Source of the DNA: Deltaproteobacteria bacterium
GTDB taxonomy: Bacteria > Desulfobacterota > DSM-4660 > Desulfatiglandales > HGW-15
Direction: 5' to 3'
Length of the DNA: 5,403 bases
NCBI GenBank assembly: GCA_030671095.1
Contig: DAOVAK010000231.1
Coordinates: forward strand, 1-5,403
Shown piece by piece: positions 1 to 5,296 of the stretch. The first letter of the stretch is position 1; each line of letters starts with the position of its first letter. The notes under the pieces are model-generated. The model worked only from the letters and a program-made list of their open reading frames with translations, ran no database searches and was not told the DNA's origin. The position numbers and the translations under genes were made by a program.

Positions 1-69
1 CAGGCACAACCCAGTTCCTCTACCAAACGGTATACTGAATAATCACTTCACCAGCAAAGCTTAACTATA

Positions 70-94
70 CCACCAGCACACCTGGTGGGTTTTG
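70..94 (+). terminator. Terminator-like hairpin near left edge
   Basis: A perfect 7-bp stem is visible: CCACCAG (70-76) pairs with CTGGTGG (82-88) around the loop CACAC, and GTTTTG follows. This resembles a weak intrinsic terminator for a plus-strand gene lying to the left. One plus-strand frame is open from the left edge and stops at 36-38, which would fit such a gene end, but only 12 codons are visible. The T run is short and interrupted, so termination is uncertain. Confidence 0.35.
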
Positions 95-119
95 AAAATG
101 AGTAAACTACGCTAAGCCC

Positions 120-148
120 TTTACACACCAAATTCTAGCGAGTAGAAT
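120..148 (+). promoter_or_regulatory. Sigma70-type promoter for the MetE-like gene
   Basis: The -35 box TTTACA (120-125) and the -10 box TAGAAT (143-148) each differ from the consensus at one position, and the spacer is exactly 17 bases. Transcription would start near 155, giving an untranslated leader of roughly 120 bases before the MetE-like gene. This is the best promoter match I found in the window. It is a pattern match only. Confidence 0.55.
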
Positions 149-154
149 CCTACC

Positions 155-277
155 TCTCAAACTCTGCAAAACAGGTCAATTGTGGACCATCCACGATTTA
201 TGAAGCGGCCTTCATGGTCTGAGACTTCATCCACAGTGCAATAACGGCAATTTACGAAGAAGAGGACCTTTGGAGTA
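155..277 (+). other. 5' leader of the MetE-like gene with tandem hairpins
   Basis: The predicted leader carries two adjacent short hairpins. GTGGA (182-186) pairs with TCCAC (190-194) around a 3-base loop. ATGAAG (200-205) pairs with CTTCAT (210-215) around the loop CGGC. No recognisable SAM, SAH or cobalamin riboswitch core is present, although such elements would be expected for a methionine gene. The leader could be a simple stable 5' UTR or an unrecognised regulatory RNA. The ribosome binding site near its 3' end is ambiguous: AGAGGA (261-266) lies 11 bases before the ATG at 278, and GGAG (272-275) lies 11 bases before the ATG at 287. Confidence 0.3.
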
Positions 278-1342
278 ATGGATACAATGTCAAAAGAAAG
301 AAAACCGGCATTCAACTTTAAGGCTACGGGAATTGGGAGCGTTCCGTCCCTGGGCGTCCAGGACACCTGCATTCACATTCTGGAACAACTCCCAGAGATC
401 CCCTTTTGGCCCCAGCTTGTCAAACGCACGCATCTGGAAGACATGAACATCCAGTTCAGTGAAGGGCTTCCTTTGCTGGAAATCAGACAAAAAAAGAGGG
501 CCCTCGCCGTATCTGCCGGCAATAGAGAATCCGAGCTCGTGGCGTTTTACGATCGTTTTTTGACGGAGGACGTTGATTCCTTTGCCATCAGTCGTGAATT
601 TGCACCCGGCCTTTACGAGTTGGTGGCCTTGATCCAGAAAAACCCGGAGCAATATGGCCCCTATGTCAAGGGACAGACCGTGGGGCCCGTTACTTTCTCA
701 GCGGGCATAAATGGCCTGGATGGAAAATCCTTGCTCTATGATCCAGAACTCTTGGAAGCGACGGTCAAGGGAATCTCCATAAAGGCCCTTTGGCAGGTGA
801 GGGAGATGGGCAAATCAGGGAAAAAAGTCATTATTTTTCTGGATGAACCCTACCTTTCCGGTTTCGGTTCCGCCTTTTCGCCCATTGAACGGCGTGAGGT
901 TGTCCACCTTCTCAAAGAGGTCATTGATTACCTGAGAGACAGGTCCGATGCACTCATAGGGATCCATTGTTGCGGGAACACGGACTGGTCCATGATCATT
1001 GAAGCAGGCCCTGATATCGTCAACTTTGACGCCTTTGATTATATGGATTATTTCCTCCTTTACCCTGATGACATCACCCGTTTTCTTCACGGGGGTGGCG
1101 TTATCGCCTGGGGCGTCGTCCCCACATCCACTTTCACTGGGGAAGAGTCCGTGCAGACCCTCTTCTCAAAACTCCAAGAGGGCCTTAACCGCTTTTATGG
1201 GTGGGGCCTGGATCCACAAACCGTGAGCGCAGGTTCCCTCCTTACCCCTGCCTGCGGGTTGGGGACCATGGAGCAGGGTTCAGCGAATCAAGTCCTGGAG
1301 CTGCTCTCCTCTCTTTCCAAAAAATGTGGTGATTTGGGCTGA
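278..1342 (+). CDS. Core-MetE type methionine synthase-like methyltransferase
   Basis: This is a 354-residue single-domain protein of the MetE/UROD superfamily, about the size of the catalytic C-terminal half of cobalamin-independent methionine synthase. The likely reaction is methyl transfer to the thiol of homocysteine, giving methionine, in the cytoplasm. The start GIGSVPS and the stretch FWPQLVKR are typical of short MetE-like proteins in anaerobes. The zinc-site pattern is visible: His230-Cys-Cys232 in HCCGNTDW and Cys326 in TPACGLG, matching the H-x-C...C ligands of MetE. The third MetE ligand is a Glu; here an Asp (251 or 254, in FDAFDY) lies in about the right place. The folate-binding N-terminal half of MetE is absent, so the methyl donor is probably a methylated corrinoid protein, as proposed for other folate-independent synthases. 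No corrinoid protein gene is nearby. The start may be the ATG at 287 instead. A related zinc thiol methyltransferase with another substrate is possible. Confidence 0.82.
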   Translation: MDTMSKERKPAFNFKATGIGSVPSLGVQDTCIHILEQLPEIPFWPQLVKRTHLEDMNIQFSEGLPLLEIRQKKRALAVSAGNRESELVAFYDRFLTEDVDSFAISREFAPGLYELVALIQKNPEQYGPYVKGQTVGPVTFSAGINGLDGKSLLYDPELLEATVKGISIKALWQVREMGKSGKKVIIFLDEPYLSGFGSAFSPIERREVVHLLKEVIDYLRDRSDALIGIHCCGNTDWSMIIEAGPDIVNFDAFDYMDYFLLYPDDITRFLHGGGVIAWGVVPTSTFTGEESVQTLFSKLQEGLNRFYGWGLDPQTVSAGSLLTPACGLGTMEQGSANQVLELLSSLSKKCGDLG

Positions 1343-1358
1343 AGTGCCCTGCACTTCA
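1340..1358. repeat. Perfect hairpin over the stop codon of the MetE-like gene
   Basis: TGAAGTGC (1340-1347) and GCACTTCA (1351-1358) form a perfect 8-bp stem with a 3-base loop. The first arm includes the TGA stop codon of the MetE-like gene. The hairpin lies in the 53-base gap between two convergent genes, so it would form in transcripts from both strands. No T run follows on either strand, so it is not a standard intrinsic terminator. It may protect the 3' end of the transcript or help separate the two units. Confidence 0.45.
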
Positions 1359-1395
1359 CCCCATCACCCTTCAACAATTCGCACTCAGTTTCCCC

Positions 1396-1878
1396 CTAGA
1401 ATCGGCCCAATTGATGGAGATAATGATAGACCACAATTCCGACTGATGTGGAAAGATTCAGACTGCGGACAGCGCCCCACATGGGAATTTTATAACAAGG
1501 GTAAGCGTTCCGTATTTCGGGGGGAAGGCCAAGGGTCTCTTGCCCGAAAAGGAGGTAATCCCCGTGGCTTACTTCTGCCTTTGGGTAATCTATACAGGCG
1601 CGTTTGCTAAAAGCGATCAGATTTCCCTGCTCGCATCTTTCTCGACTTTCCAAAAAGGCCTCAAAGCTTTCATGCTGCCTTATATCCACCTCATGCCAGT
1701 AGTCCAGCCCAGCTCTTTTGAGATGTTTGTCATCCATACTGAAGCCGAGAGGGTGTACCAGGTGCAACCTTATTTCCGTAGCACCGCACAATCTGGCAAC
1801 GTTTCCTGTATTCGCCGGGATTTCAGGCTGATACAGAACAACGTTCAAAGGGGGACTTTTTATGATCCGATGCTCCAT
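1396..1878 (-). CDS. trmL: tRNA (cytidine/uridine-34-2'-O)-methyltransferase, TrmL/YibK family
   Basis: This is a SPOUT-class (trefoil-knot) methyltransferase. The family transfers a methyl group from S-adenosylmethionine to the 2'-OH of wobble base 34 of tRNA-Leu isoacceptors and works as a dimer. All three family signatures are visible: LYQPEIPANTGNVARLC near the N-terminus, DYLLFGQETLGLP in the middle, and SLNLSTSVGIVVY, which forms the cofactor-binding knot near the C-terminus. The stretch LKRAGLDYW also matches E. coli TrmL closely. The protein has 160 residues from the ATG at 1878, against about 157 in E. coli. Longer in-frame starts exist at 1920, 1917 and 1899 (174, 173 and 167 residues). 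None has a strong ribosome binding site, and E. coli TrmL begins almost directly at the LNVVLY-equivalent strand, so I prefer a short form. It converges with the MetE-like gene and appears to be monocistronic. Confidence 0.9.
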   Translation of the reverse strand: MEHRIIKSPPLNVVLYQPEIPANTGNVARLCGATEIRLHLVHPLGFSMDDKHLKRAGLDYWHEVDIRQHESFEAFLESRERCEQGNLIAFSKRACIDYPKAEVSHGDYLLFGQETLGLPPEIRNAYPCYKIPMWGAVRSLNLSTSVGIVVYHYLHQLGRF

Positions 1879-2086
1879 TTTTGAGATATCCCTGGTCATT
1901 GATCTAGCTTTCCCCATCATTACTTAATATAAGATTCAGTTATTCCAAAACATTGATCTTGCTTTGCGATATTTAACATGTTCCCTCAACCATCCTGGCC
2001 TGCCTTTTCCGCAAAACAGGCTCCGCCCTCAATGGATTCTCGCAAAATCGCAAGAGCAGAGCAAACCCTAAAATACCTTGAACGCC

Positions 2087-2109
2087 CTGGGTTTCACACT
2101 AAACCCCAG
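2087..2109. repeat. Bulged hairpin in the intergenic region
   Basis: GGGTTT (2089-2094) pairs perfectly with AAACCC (2101-2106) around the loop CACACT. With C2107 bulged out, CT before and AG after the stem extend it further. No T run follows on either strand, so it does not look like a terminator. It is the strongest stem I saw inside the gene-free stretch. Confidence 0.3.
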
Positions 2110-2233
2110 TTAATTCCATATACACATCCCTTCTACGCCAAAACCGACTATGGAATTTGCAACACATGGCATAACAAATTGCATTCACAGGCTTTTATCC
2201 AACAAATTTTTCAGGCCCAGAATGCGGGAATCA

Positions 2234-2245
2234 TTGTATATACAA
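2234..2245. promoter_or_regulatory. 12-bp perfect palindrome, possible operator
   Basis: TTGTATATACAA reads the same on both strands over all 12 bases, a form typical of sites bound by dimeric repressors. It lies roughly 120 bases upstream of the predicted -35 box of the orphan gene and about 310 bases upstream of trmL. AT-rich palindromes also arise by chance, and no adjacent promoter is clear, so an operator role is only a suggestion. Confidence 0.25.
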
Positions 2246-2366
2246 AATTGAGCATTCTTCCTGATTCCACGGCCTACACCCTTGCCTCCAAACCCCGCTC
2301 ATATGGGTTAAGCTGTAGATTCTTAACTGACCTGACAAGCGTTCTCAAGGATTTATGGTGCGGTTA

Positions 2367-2395
2367 TTGCCAATATCATTGATCGATGATAGAGT
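2367..2395 (+). promoter_or_regulatory. Promoter with nested operator-like near-palindrome
   Basis: The -35 candidate TTGCCA (2367-2372, one mismatch to consensus) and the -10 candidate TAGAGT (2390-2395, two mismatches) are separated by exactly 17 bases. Transcription would start near 2402, about 25 bases before the GTG start at 2427. The spacer is filled by ATCATTGATCGATGAT (2375-2390), which is symmetrical at 14 of 16 positions. A dimeric regulator bound there would block RNA polymerase. The downstream protein itself looks like a possible winged-helix DNA binder, so autorepression is a reasonable guess. Confidence 0.45.
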
Positions 2396-2426
2396 GTTTT
2401 GCAATGTTTTTTCAGGAGGCGGTAAA

Positions 2427-2942
2427 GTGAATATTGACCCAGAATTGCGAGCCATGATAACGGTTTATGAAGCCTTGAAGGACCTCGATGACGAGGCGAA
2501 AGTCCGAGTCATTGAATGGGTCTCGGGGAAATTGGAATTGGAGGACTCCAAAAGATTTTACCCTGAAAATGATTTGGGCCCCGAGGGAACCGGCCATGAA
2601 GAAAGGGGCCTTATGGATTTTGGGTCCTTAGCGGATGCATTTGCTGTTGCGAACCCTAAGAATACCGCTGACAAGGCATTGGTAGTGGCTGCATATTTAC
2701 AGGCGTCAAAAGGGGGTCTTGATGTAAGTGGTCGAGAAATAAACAAAGAACTCACCCAGATGGGACATGGTGTTCACAATATCACGAGAGCGGTTGAGCC
2801 GCTGATTAAAAAGAGGCCTCAATTCCTCATTCAGACCCGCAAAGAAGGAAAAACCAAGCAGGCTCAAAAAAAATATAGGGTCACCAACGAGGGGTTTACG
2901 TTTGTAAAAAGACTTATCAACAGGGTTGAGGACGGTCAATAG
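2427..2942 (+). CDS. Uncharacterised protein with winged-helix-like C-terminus
   Basis: I do not recognise a named family; function unknown. I chose the GTG at 2427 because a full AGGAGG (2414-2419) lies 7 bases before it; an in-frame ATG at 2355 has no such site and would overlap the predicted promoter. The product has 171 residues. Residues 4-38 form a charged, probably helical segment (YEALKDLDDEAKVRVIEWV). Residues 40-62 look like a linker. Residues 64-168 look like a compact helical domain: FGSLADAF, then NPKNTADKALVVAAYLQ, then INKELTQMGHGVHNITRAVEPL, which has helix-turn-helix character. A basic beta-hairpin-like stretch follows (138-153, rich in Lys, Arg and Gln) and then a last helix. 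That order fits a winged-helix DNA- or RNA-binding domain. I recall similar sequences as unannotated proteins in diverse bacteria. The gene stands alone between housekeeping genes. No signal peptide, membrane segment or catalytic motif is visible. Confidence 0.75.
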   Translation: MNIDPELRAMITVYEALKDLDDEAKVRVIEWVSGKLELEDSKRFYPENDLGPEGTGHEERGLMDFGSLADAFAVANPKNTADKALVVAAYLQASKGGLDVSGREINKELTQMGHGVHNITRAVEPLIKKRPQFLIQTRKEGKTKQAQKKYRVTNEGFTFVKRLINRVEDGQ

Positions 2943-2944
2943 AG

Positions 2945-2965
2945 GGACGTGAAAGGGGAACGTCC
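2945..2965. terminator. Hairpin between convergent genes, possible terminator
   Basis: GGACGT (2945-2950) pairs with ACGTCC (2960-2965) around a 9-base loop, just after the TAG stop of the orphan gene. It is followed by an A-rich stretch, and the first T run (TTTT) comes only at 2980, so it is a poor intrinsic terminator on the plus strand. On the minus strand, after the DUF2889 gene, no T run follows the stem either. It is placed where a shared bidirectional terminator would be expected. Confidence 0.35.
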
Positions 2966-3008
2966 ATAAAAATATAAGATTTTCGTTGTGAACGCAGGAA
3001 CACTCAAT

Positions 3009-3587
3009 TTATTTGTGTCCAGCCGAATTCTCCGAAACAGCCTTCTTTATTTCGCGATGCAGTGGACCATCCTCTCGCCAGAGCGAGCAGCTATTTATCA
3101 CGTAAGACAGGCCCTCTATCTCTTCAAAAGGACGAGGATCGGGTGGCTGGCTGGCCAATTTGTGGGTCCAGTATCCGTGAACGGCCTCTTGACCCATGAC
3201 CATGACCAGGTGCGCCAGGTGGGCACACCCTTCGACCCCTCCAATCATCTTGTGAACGACTTCACCAAAACCGCTCTTAATCGCCAGCCCAATAACTTTC
3301 TTAATACTATCTTGGGTTGAATGACAAAGTTCATGGGGCACATGCGGCATCTCAGCTTCCGCATCGAGAATAGTGGGAGGCATTCCACCTACCAGAAGAC
3401 GAACACCCATATGATGGACGAGACCCTCTTTCCTCACTTGTCCGTCAAGACCGTATCCCCTCTTGAACCGTTCGTCTTTGAGCCAGCCTTCCACGATAAT
3501 TTTGTCCCCATCAAGGGGATAGGTTTTGAGATCTAAGGACCTGCTGTGTATCGGTTTATCGTTCATCTTTTCTCTCAGAGAAGGCAT
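3009..3587 (-). CDS. DUF2889 domain-containing protein
   Basis: This is a 192-residue protein matching the DUF2889 family, whose function is not known to me. The family landmarks are in order: His14-Ser-Arg followed by DGDKIIVEGWLKD (26-38), VHHMGVRL (57-64), ILDAEAEMP (73-81) with Cys88 a little later, and GGVEGCAHL (116-124). The conserved His58, Cys88, Cys121 and His123 could form a metal site, but that is my inference. About 65 residues follow the GCAHL motif. The ATG at 3587 is preceded by GAGGTGA at a good distance, and that site overlaps the stop codon of the upstream cysteine-rich gene, so the two are probably co-translated. A second in-frame ATG lies at 3566. It is the last gene of the minus-strand run. 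No signal peptide or membrane segment is seen, so it is probably cytoplasmic. Confidence 0.8.
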   Translation of the reverse strand: MPSLREKMNDKPIHSRSLDLKTYPLDGDKIIVEGWLKDERFKRGYGLDGQVRKEGLVHHMGVRLLVGGMPPTILDAEAEMPHVPHELCHSTQDSIKKVIGLAIKSGFGEVVHKMIGGVEGCAHLAHLVMVMGQEAVHGYWTHKLASQPPDPRPFEEIEGLSYVINSCSLWREDGPLHREIKKAVSENSAGHK

Positions 3588-3598
3588 TTTTCATCACC

Positions 3599-3802
3599 TC
3601 ATTCTACAAACGGCCTTAGGGCGCCGCAGTCAGGGCATTGCCAGTTCGTTCCACTGCAGGTGAACCCCCACAGATTTTCTTCCATGCAGGTATTGCATAT
3701 TTGAAAACCGCAGGGACACGTCCAGCAGAAGGGCACGCTCTTCCCACAGCAACTACACTGATATTTTAGTTTCCTTCGTCTTTTCTTTTTCTCTTTGGCC
3801 AT
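3599..3802 (-). CDS. Small cysteine-rich zinc-finger-like protein
   Basis: This 67-residue protein has a very basic start (Lys/Arg-rich, residues 3-13) and then 11 cysteines at positions 16, 18, 19, 26, 29, 31, 36, 39, 49, 56 and 59. Four Cys-x2-Cys pairs can be read (16/19, 26/29, 36/39, 56/59), enough for two zinc ions in a zinc-ribbon or RING-like arrangement. No His is present. The last pair, CPDCG, is a classic zinc-ribbon knuckle. The basic tail suggests nucleic acid contact, but this is inference; an adaptor role is equally possible. I recall similar small proteins as hypothetical in Desulfobacterota. AGGA lies a few bases before the ATG. It sits 17 bases after the metallo-beta-lactamase gene and 11 bases before the DUF2889 gene, so it should be expressed with both. 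The cysteine spacing and clean gene packing make a chance reading frame very unlikely. Confidence 0.8.
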   Translation of the reverse strand: MAKEKKKRRRKLKYQCSCCGKSVPFCWTCPCGFQICNTCMEENLWGFTCSGTNWQCPDCGALRPFVE

Positions 3803-3819
3803 TGATCCTATATCGGCGT

Positions 3820-4593
3820 TTATAGTTCTGCCATGGAAACCGGATAATCCTGACGGCTTATCACGATCTTGGTATTTTTCAATCCGCGTCTCCTCAGAGC
3901 ATCTTTGGCCTCCTTAAATGCCCTTAGCTCCTCGTTATTAACTCTGCTAAGATGGGCCAGAATGACCAGGTCCAGATCTTTATGGGCAACGGCCTCCAGC
4001 AGCTCTCCTGCCTGCTGGTTCGAGAGGTGGCCTTCAGGGCCTTTTATCCTTCTTTTTACTTCCCAGGGATAGGGTCCATCCTCCAACATTCTCTGATCAT
4101 GGTTGAACTCTATAATTAAGGCATGGCAGCCCCTCAAACGGTCTTCAACGACCTGGGTGCTTCGACCCAGATCAGTTATCAATCCCAATCTCGCGCCATC
4201 TGAAGAAAGGACCAGACCCATGGGATCCGCCGTGTCATGGCATTTGGTGAAGGTCTCAATCGCAAGATCGTTGATGGTTATTGTCTGACCCGTATGAATG
4301 GTCATGGGCTTTGAAAGATTCCCCAGGGTTTTGAGGCTTTTTCTAAGTGTGGAACTGTTGATATAGACGGGAATGTCGAGAAGGCGCGCCAGAGGGCCCG
4401 CACCCCTCATATGGTCCACATGTTCATGGGTGATGACCAGGGCCTCAGGAGCCTCTGGATCCACGTGAACGAGCTCCAGACGCCTCATGAGTTCACGACA
4501 ACTCAATCCCGCGTCTATCAGGATTCTTGTCTGAGCTGTCTCCACATAGCAGGCATTTCCGCTGCTACCTGAGGCCAGAACAGAAAATCGCAT
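3820..4593 (-). CDS. YycJ/WalJ-like metallo-beta-lactamase fold nuclease
   Basis: This 257-residue cytoplasmic protein belongs to the COG1235 / YycJ (WalJ) branch of the metallo-beta-lactamase fold. The metal-binding residues are all visible: His56-x-His58-x-Asp60-His61 (THEHVDH), His119 (KCHD), Asp141 (TDLG) and His214 (LAHLS). The branch-specific pieces EFNHD (162-166), GPYPW (173-177), GHLSNQQAG (188-196) and LAHLSRVNN (212-220) are also present. The N-terminus, LASGSSGNACYV, is typical. Family members hydrolyse phosphodiester bonds; Bacillus YycJ has been linked to DNA processing and mismatch repair, but related annotations include cyclic phosphodiesterases. I expect a two-metal nuclease or phosphodiesterase of unknown substrate. 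The length is normal and nothing is missing. AAGGA lies rather far (about 12 bases) before the ATG. It follows dut after a 131-base gap and leads a tight three-gene run. Confidence 0.88.
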   Translation of the reverse strand: MRFSVLASGSSGNACYVETAQTRILIDAGLSCRELMRRLELVHVDPEAPEALVITHEHVDHMRGAGPLARLLDIPVYINSSTLRKSLKTLGNLSKPMTIHTGQTITINDLAIETFTKCHDTADPMGLVLSSDGARLGLITDLGRSTQVVEDRLRGCHALIIEFNHDQRMLEDGPYPWEVKRRIKGPEGHLSNQQAGELLEAVAHKDLDLVILAHLSRVNNEELRAFKEAKDALRRRGLKNTKIVISRQDYPVSMAEL

Positions 4594-4724
4594 AGGTTAA
4601 CTTGATCCTTTCAACATCCCACCTTCCTCCCCTTATGAAGGGGGGAACATGATGCGGCAATTACTGAGAGAATAAAGTAAATTCAAATGATTAGGCGTTT
4701 GACGTGAAGTAAAGGAGAGATCTT
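4594..4724. other. Gap between dut and the YycJ-like gene
   Basis: This is the only sizeable gap inside the minus-strand run apart from the one before dut. It contains a strong hairpin (4627-4645) but no T-run terminator and no convincing gene. On the minus strand TTGAAT followed about 17 bases later by GTAATT is a weak promoter candidate. The YycJ-like gene may therefore be read through from dut or may have its own start. Confidence 0.35.
4627..4645. repeat. Strong C-rich/G-rich hairpin upstream of the YycJ-like gene
   Basis: CCCCTT (4629-4634) pairs perfectly with AAGGGG (4638-4643) around a 3-base loop, and two further pairs, one of them G-T, extend the stem to 4627-4645. No T run follows on either strand. 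The form, a short CCCCTT/AAGGGG inverted repeat in an intergenic gap, resembles dispersed palindromic repeats common in many bacterial genomes. A second copy is not present in this window. Confidence 0.4.
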
Positions 4725-5177
4725 TCAGTTCACACCGCTATGCCCAAAACCACCTTCTCCCCGCTCTGTCGAGTCAAGCACACCAACTTCCATTATATCA
4801 GCCTGGTAGACCTTGGTTATGATCATTTGGGCAATTCGATCACCTCTCCTTATGGTGAACGGTCTCTGCCCCCAATTGATCACAATAATGCCTATTTCCC
4901 CCCTGTAATCGGAATCGATTGTACCTGGCGAATTGACCATACCAATCCCATGTTTAAGGGCCAGGCCACTTCGGGGGCGAATTTGGGCCTCATAGCCATG
5001 GGGAACAGAGACTGCGAGTCCCGTGGGAATGAGCTTTATTTCGCCGGGATTCAATAGGATAGGCTCCTTCACAGAGGCCCGGATGTCCATACCAGAGGAG
5101 CCCTCAGACTCATAGCTGGGCAGGGGCAAATCGGTCGTTTCGTCTAGGCGTTTAATCTTGATAGGTATCTTCTCCAA
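4725..5177 (-). CDS. dut: dUTP diphosphatase (dUTPase)
   Basis: This trimeric-type dUTPase hydrolyses dUTP to dUMP and pyrophosphate. It keeps uracil out of DNA and supplies the precursor for thymidylate. All five family motifs are present (numbered from the start at 5177): motif 1 SSGMDIRA (27-34), motif 2 [11 protein letters not shown] (68-78), motif 3 [14 protein letters not shown] (82-95) with catalytic Asp88, motif 4 [10 protein letters not shown] (111-120), and motif 5 [10 protein letters not shown] (139-148). In motif 5 a His replaces the Ser of the usual GGFGSTG; the rest fits. The protein has 150 residues, normal for the family. No ATG start is available. I chose the TTG at 5177 because GAGG lies 6 bases before it and the protein then starts [11 protein letters not shown], as expected for Dut. 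Another TTG at 5189 would add four residues but has no ribosome site. Confidence 0.95.
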   Translation of the reverse strand: MEKIPIKIKRLDETTDLPLPSYESEGSSGMDIRASVKEPILLNPGEIKLIPTGLAVSVPHGYEAQIRPRSGLALKHGIGMVNSPGTIDSDYRGEIGIIVINWGQRPFTIRRGDRIAQMIITKVYQADIMEVGVLDSTERGEGGFGHSGVN

Positions 5178-5296
5178 AACACCCCTCAAAGTGTCTTAAC
5201 CACTCATCCGAAAACGCCCGCGAAGGAGAGGCCAGAGTTCAGATCCTAAATGGATGCCGCCAGAGGCGGAAAAAAGGGAGGTGGCAGGGCTGGCCA
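5178..5296. other. Gap between the M16-like gene end and dut
   Basis: About 120 bases without a supported gene. A 5-bp hairpin (CCGCC 5257-5261, GGCGG 5265-5269) is present, but its A/T run precedes the stem on the minus strand, so it is not a terminator for the upstream gene. I see no clear promoter for dut, so read-through from the upstream gene is likely. Confidence 0.3.

Larger units (their letters stand above)
1921..2426. other. Long intergenic region between divergent genes
   Basis: About 500 bases separate the divergent trmL and the orphan gene at 2427. By hand count its core is about 44% G+C, which looks lower than the flanking genes. One plus-strand frame is open at 1978-2382, but it has no Shine-Dalgarno site and resembles no family I know, so I do not call it a gene. 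Visible structures are a hairpin at 2087-2109 (GGGTTT with AAACCC, loop CACACT, flanked by CTG/CAG with one bulged C), a perfect 12-bp palindrome at 2234-2245, a weak AACCC/GGGTT pair at 2291-2309, and the promoter and operator-like site at 2367-2395. A TATATT box near 1930 on the minus strand could serve trmL, but it lacks a good -35. The region could also contain a decayed gene or an unrecognised small RNA. Confidence 0.5.

Noticed and set aside
1..47. Short minus-strand frame open to the left edge
   Set aside because: It has only about 15 codons after an in-frame stop, with no ribosome site. It is too short to support a gene.
155..277. SAM, SAH or cobalamin riboswitch before the MetE-like gene
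   Set aside because: None of the conserved core sequences of these classes could be found; only simple hairpins are present.
1326..1884. Two plus-strand open frames opposite trmL (1326-1610 and 1540-1884)
   Set aside because: They are antisense shadows of a clearly recognisable SPOUT methyltransferase and show no family features of their own.
1978..2382. 134-codon open frame on the plus strand in the intergenic region
   Set aside because: It has no Shine-Dalgarno site, no family resemblance and no domain-like pattern, and it runs into the promoter of the downstream gene. The frame is probably open by chance, though a decayed gene cannot be excluded.
2355..2426. Upstream ATG extension of the orphan gene
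   Set aside because: The ATG at 2355 lacks a ribosome site and would place the predicted promoter inside the gene. The GTG at 2427 has AGGAGG at ideal spacing.
5257..5269. Hairpin with adjacent A run as terminator of the M16-like gene
   Set aside because: On the minus strand the T run lies before the stem, and on the plus strand an A run follows it. Neither orientation gives an intrinsic terminator.
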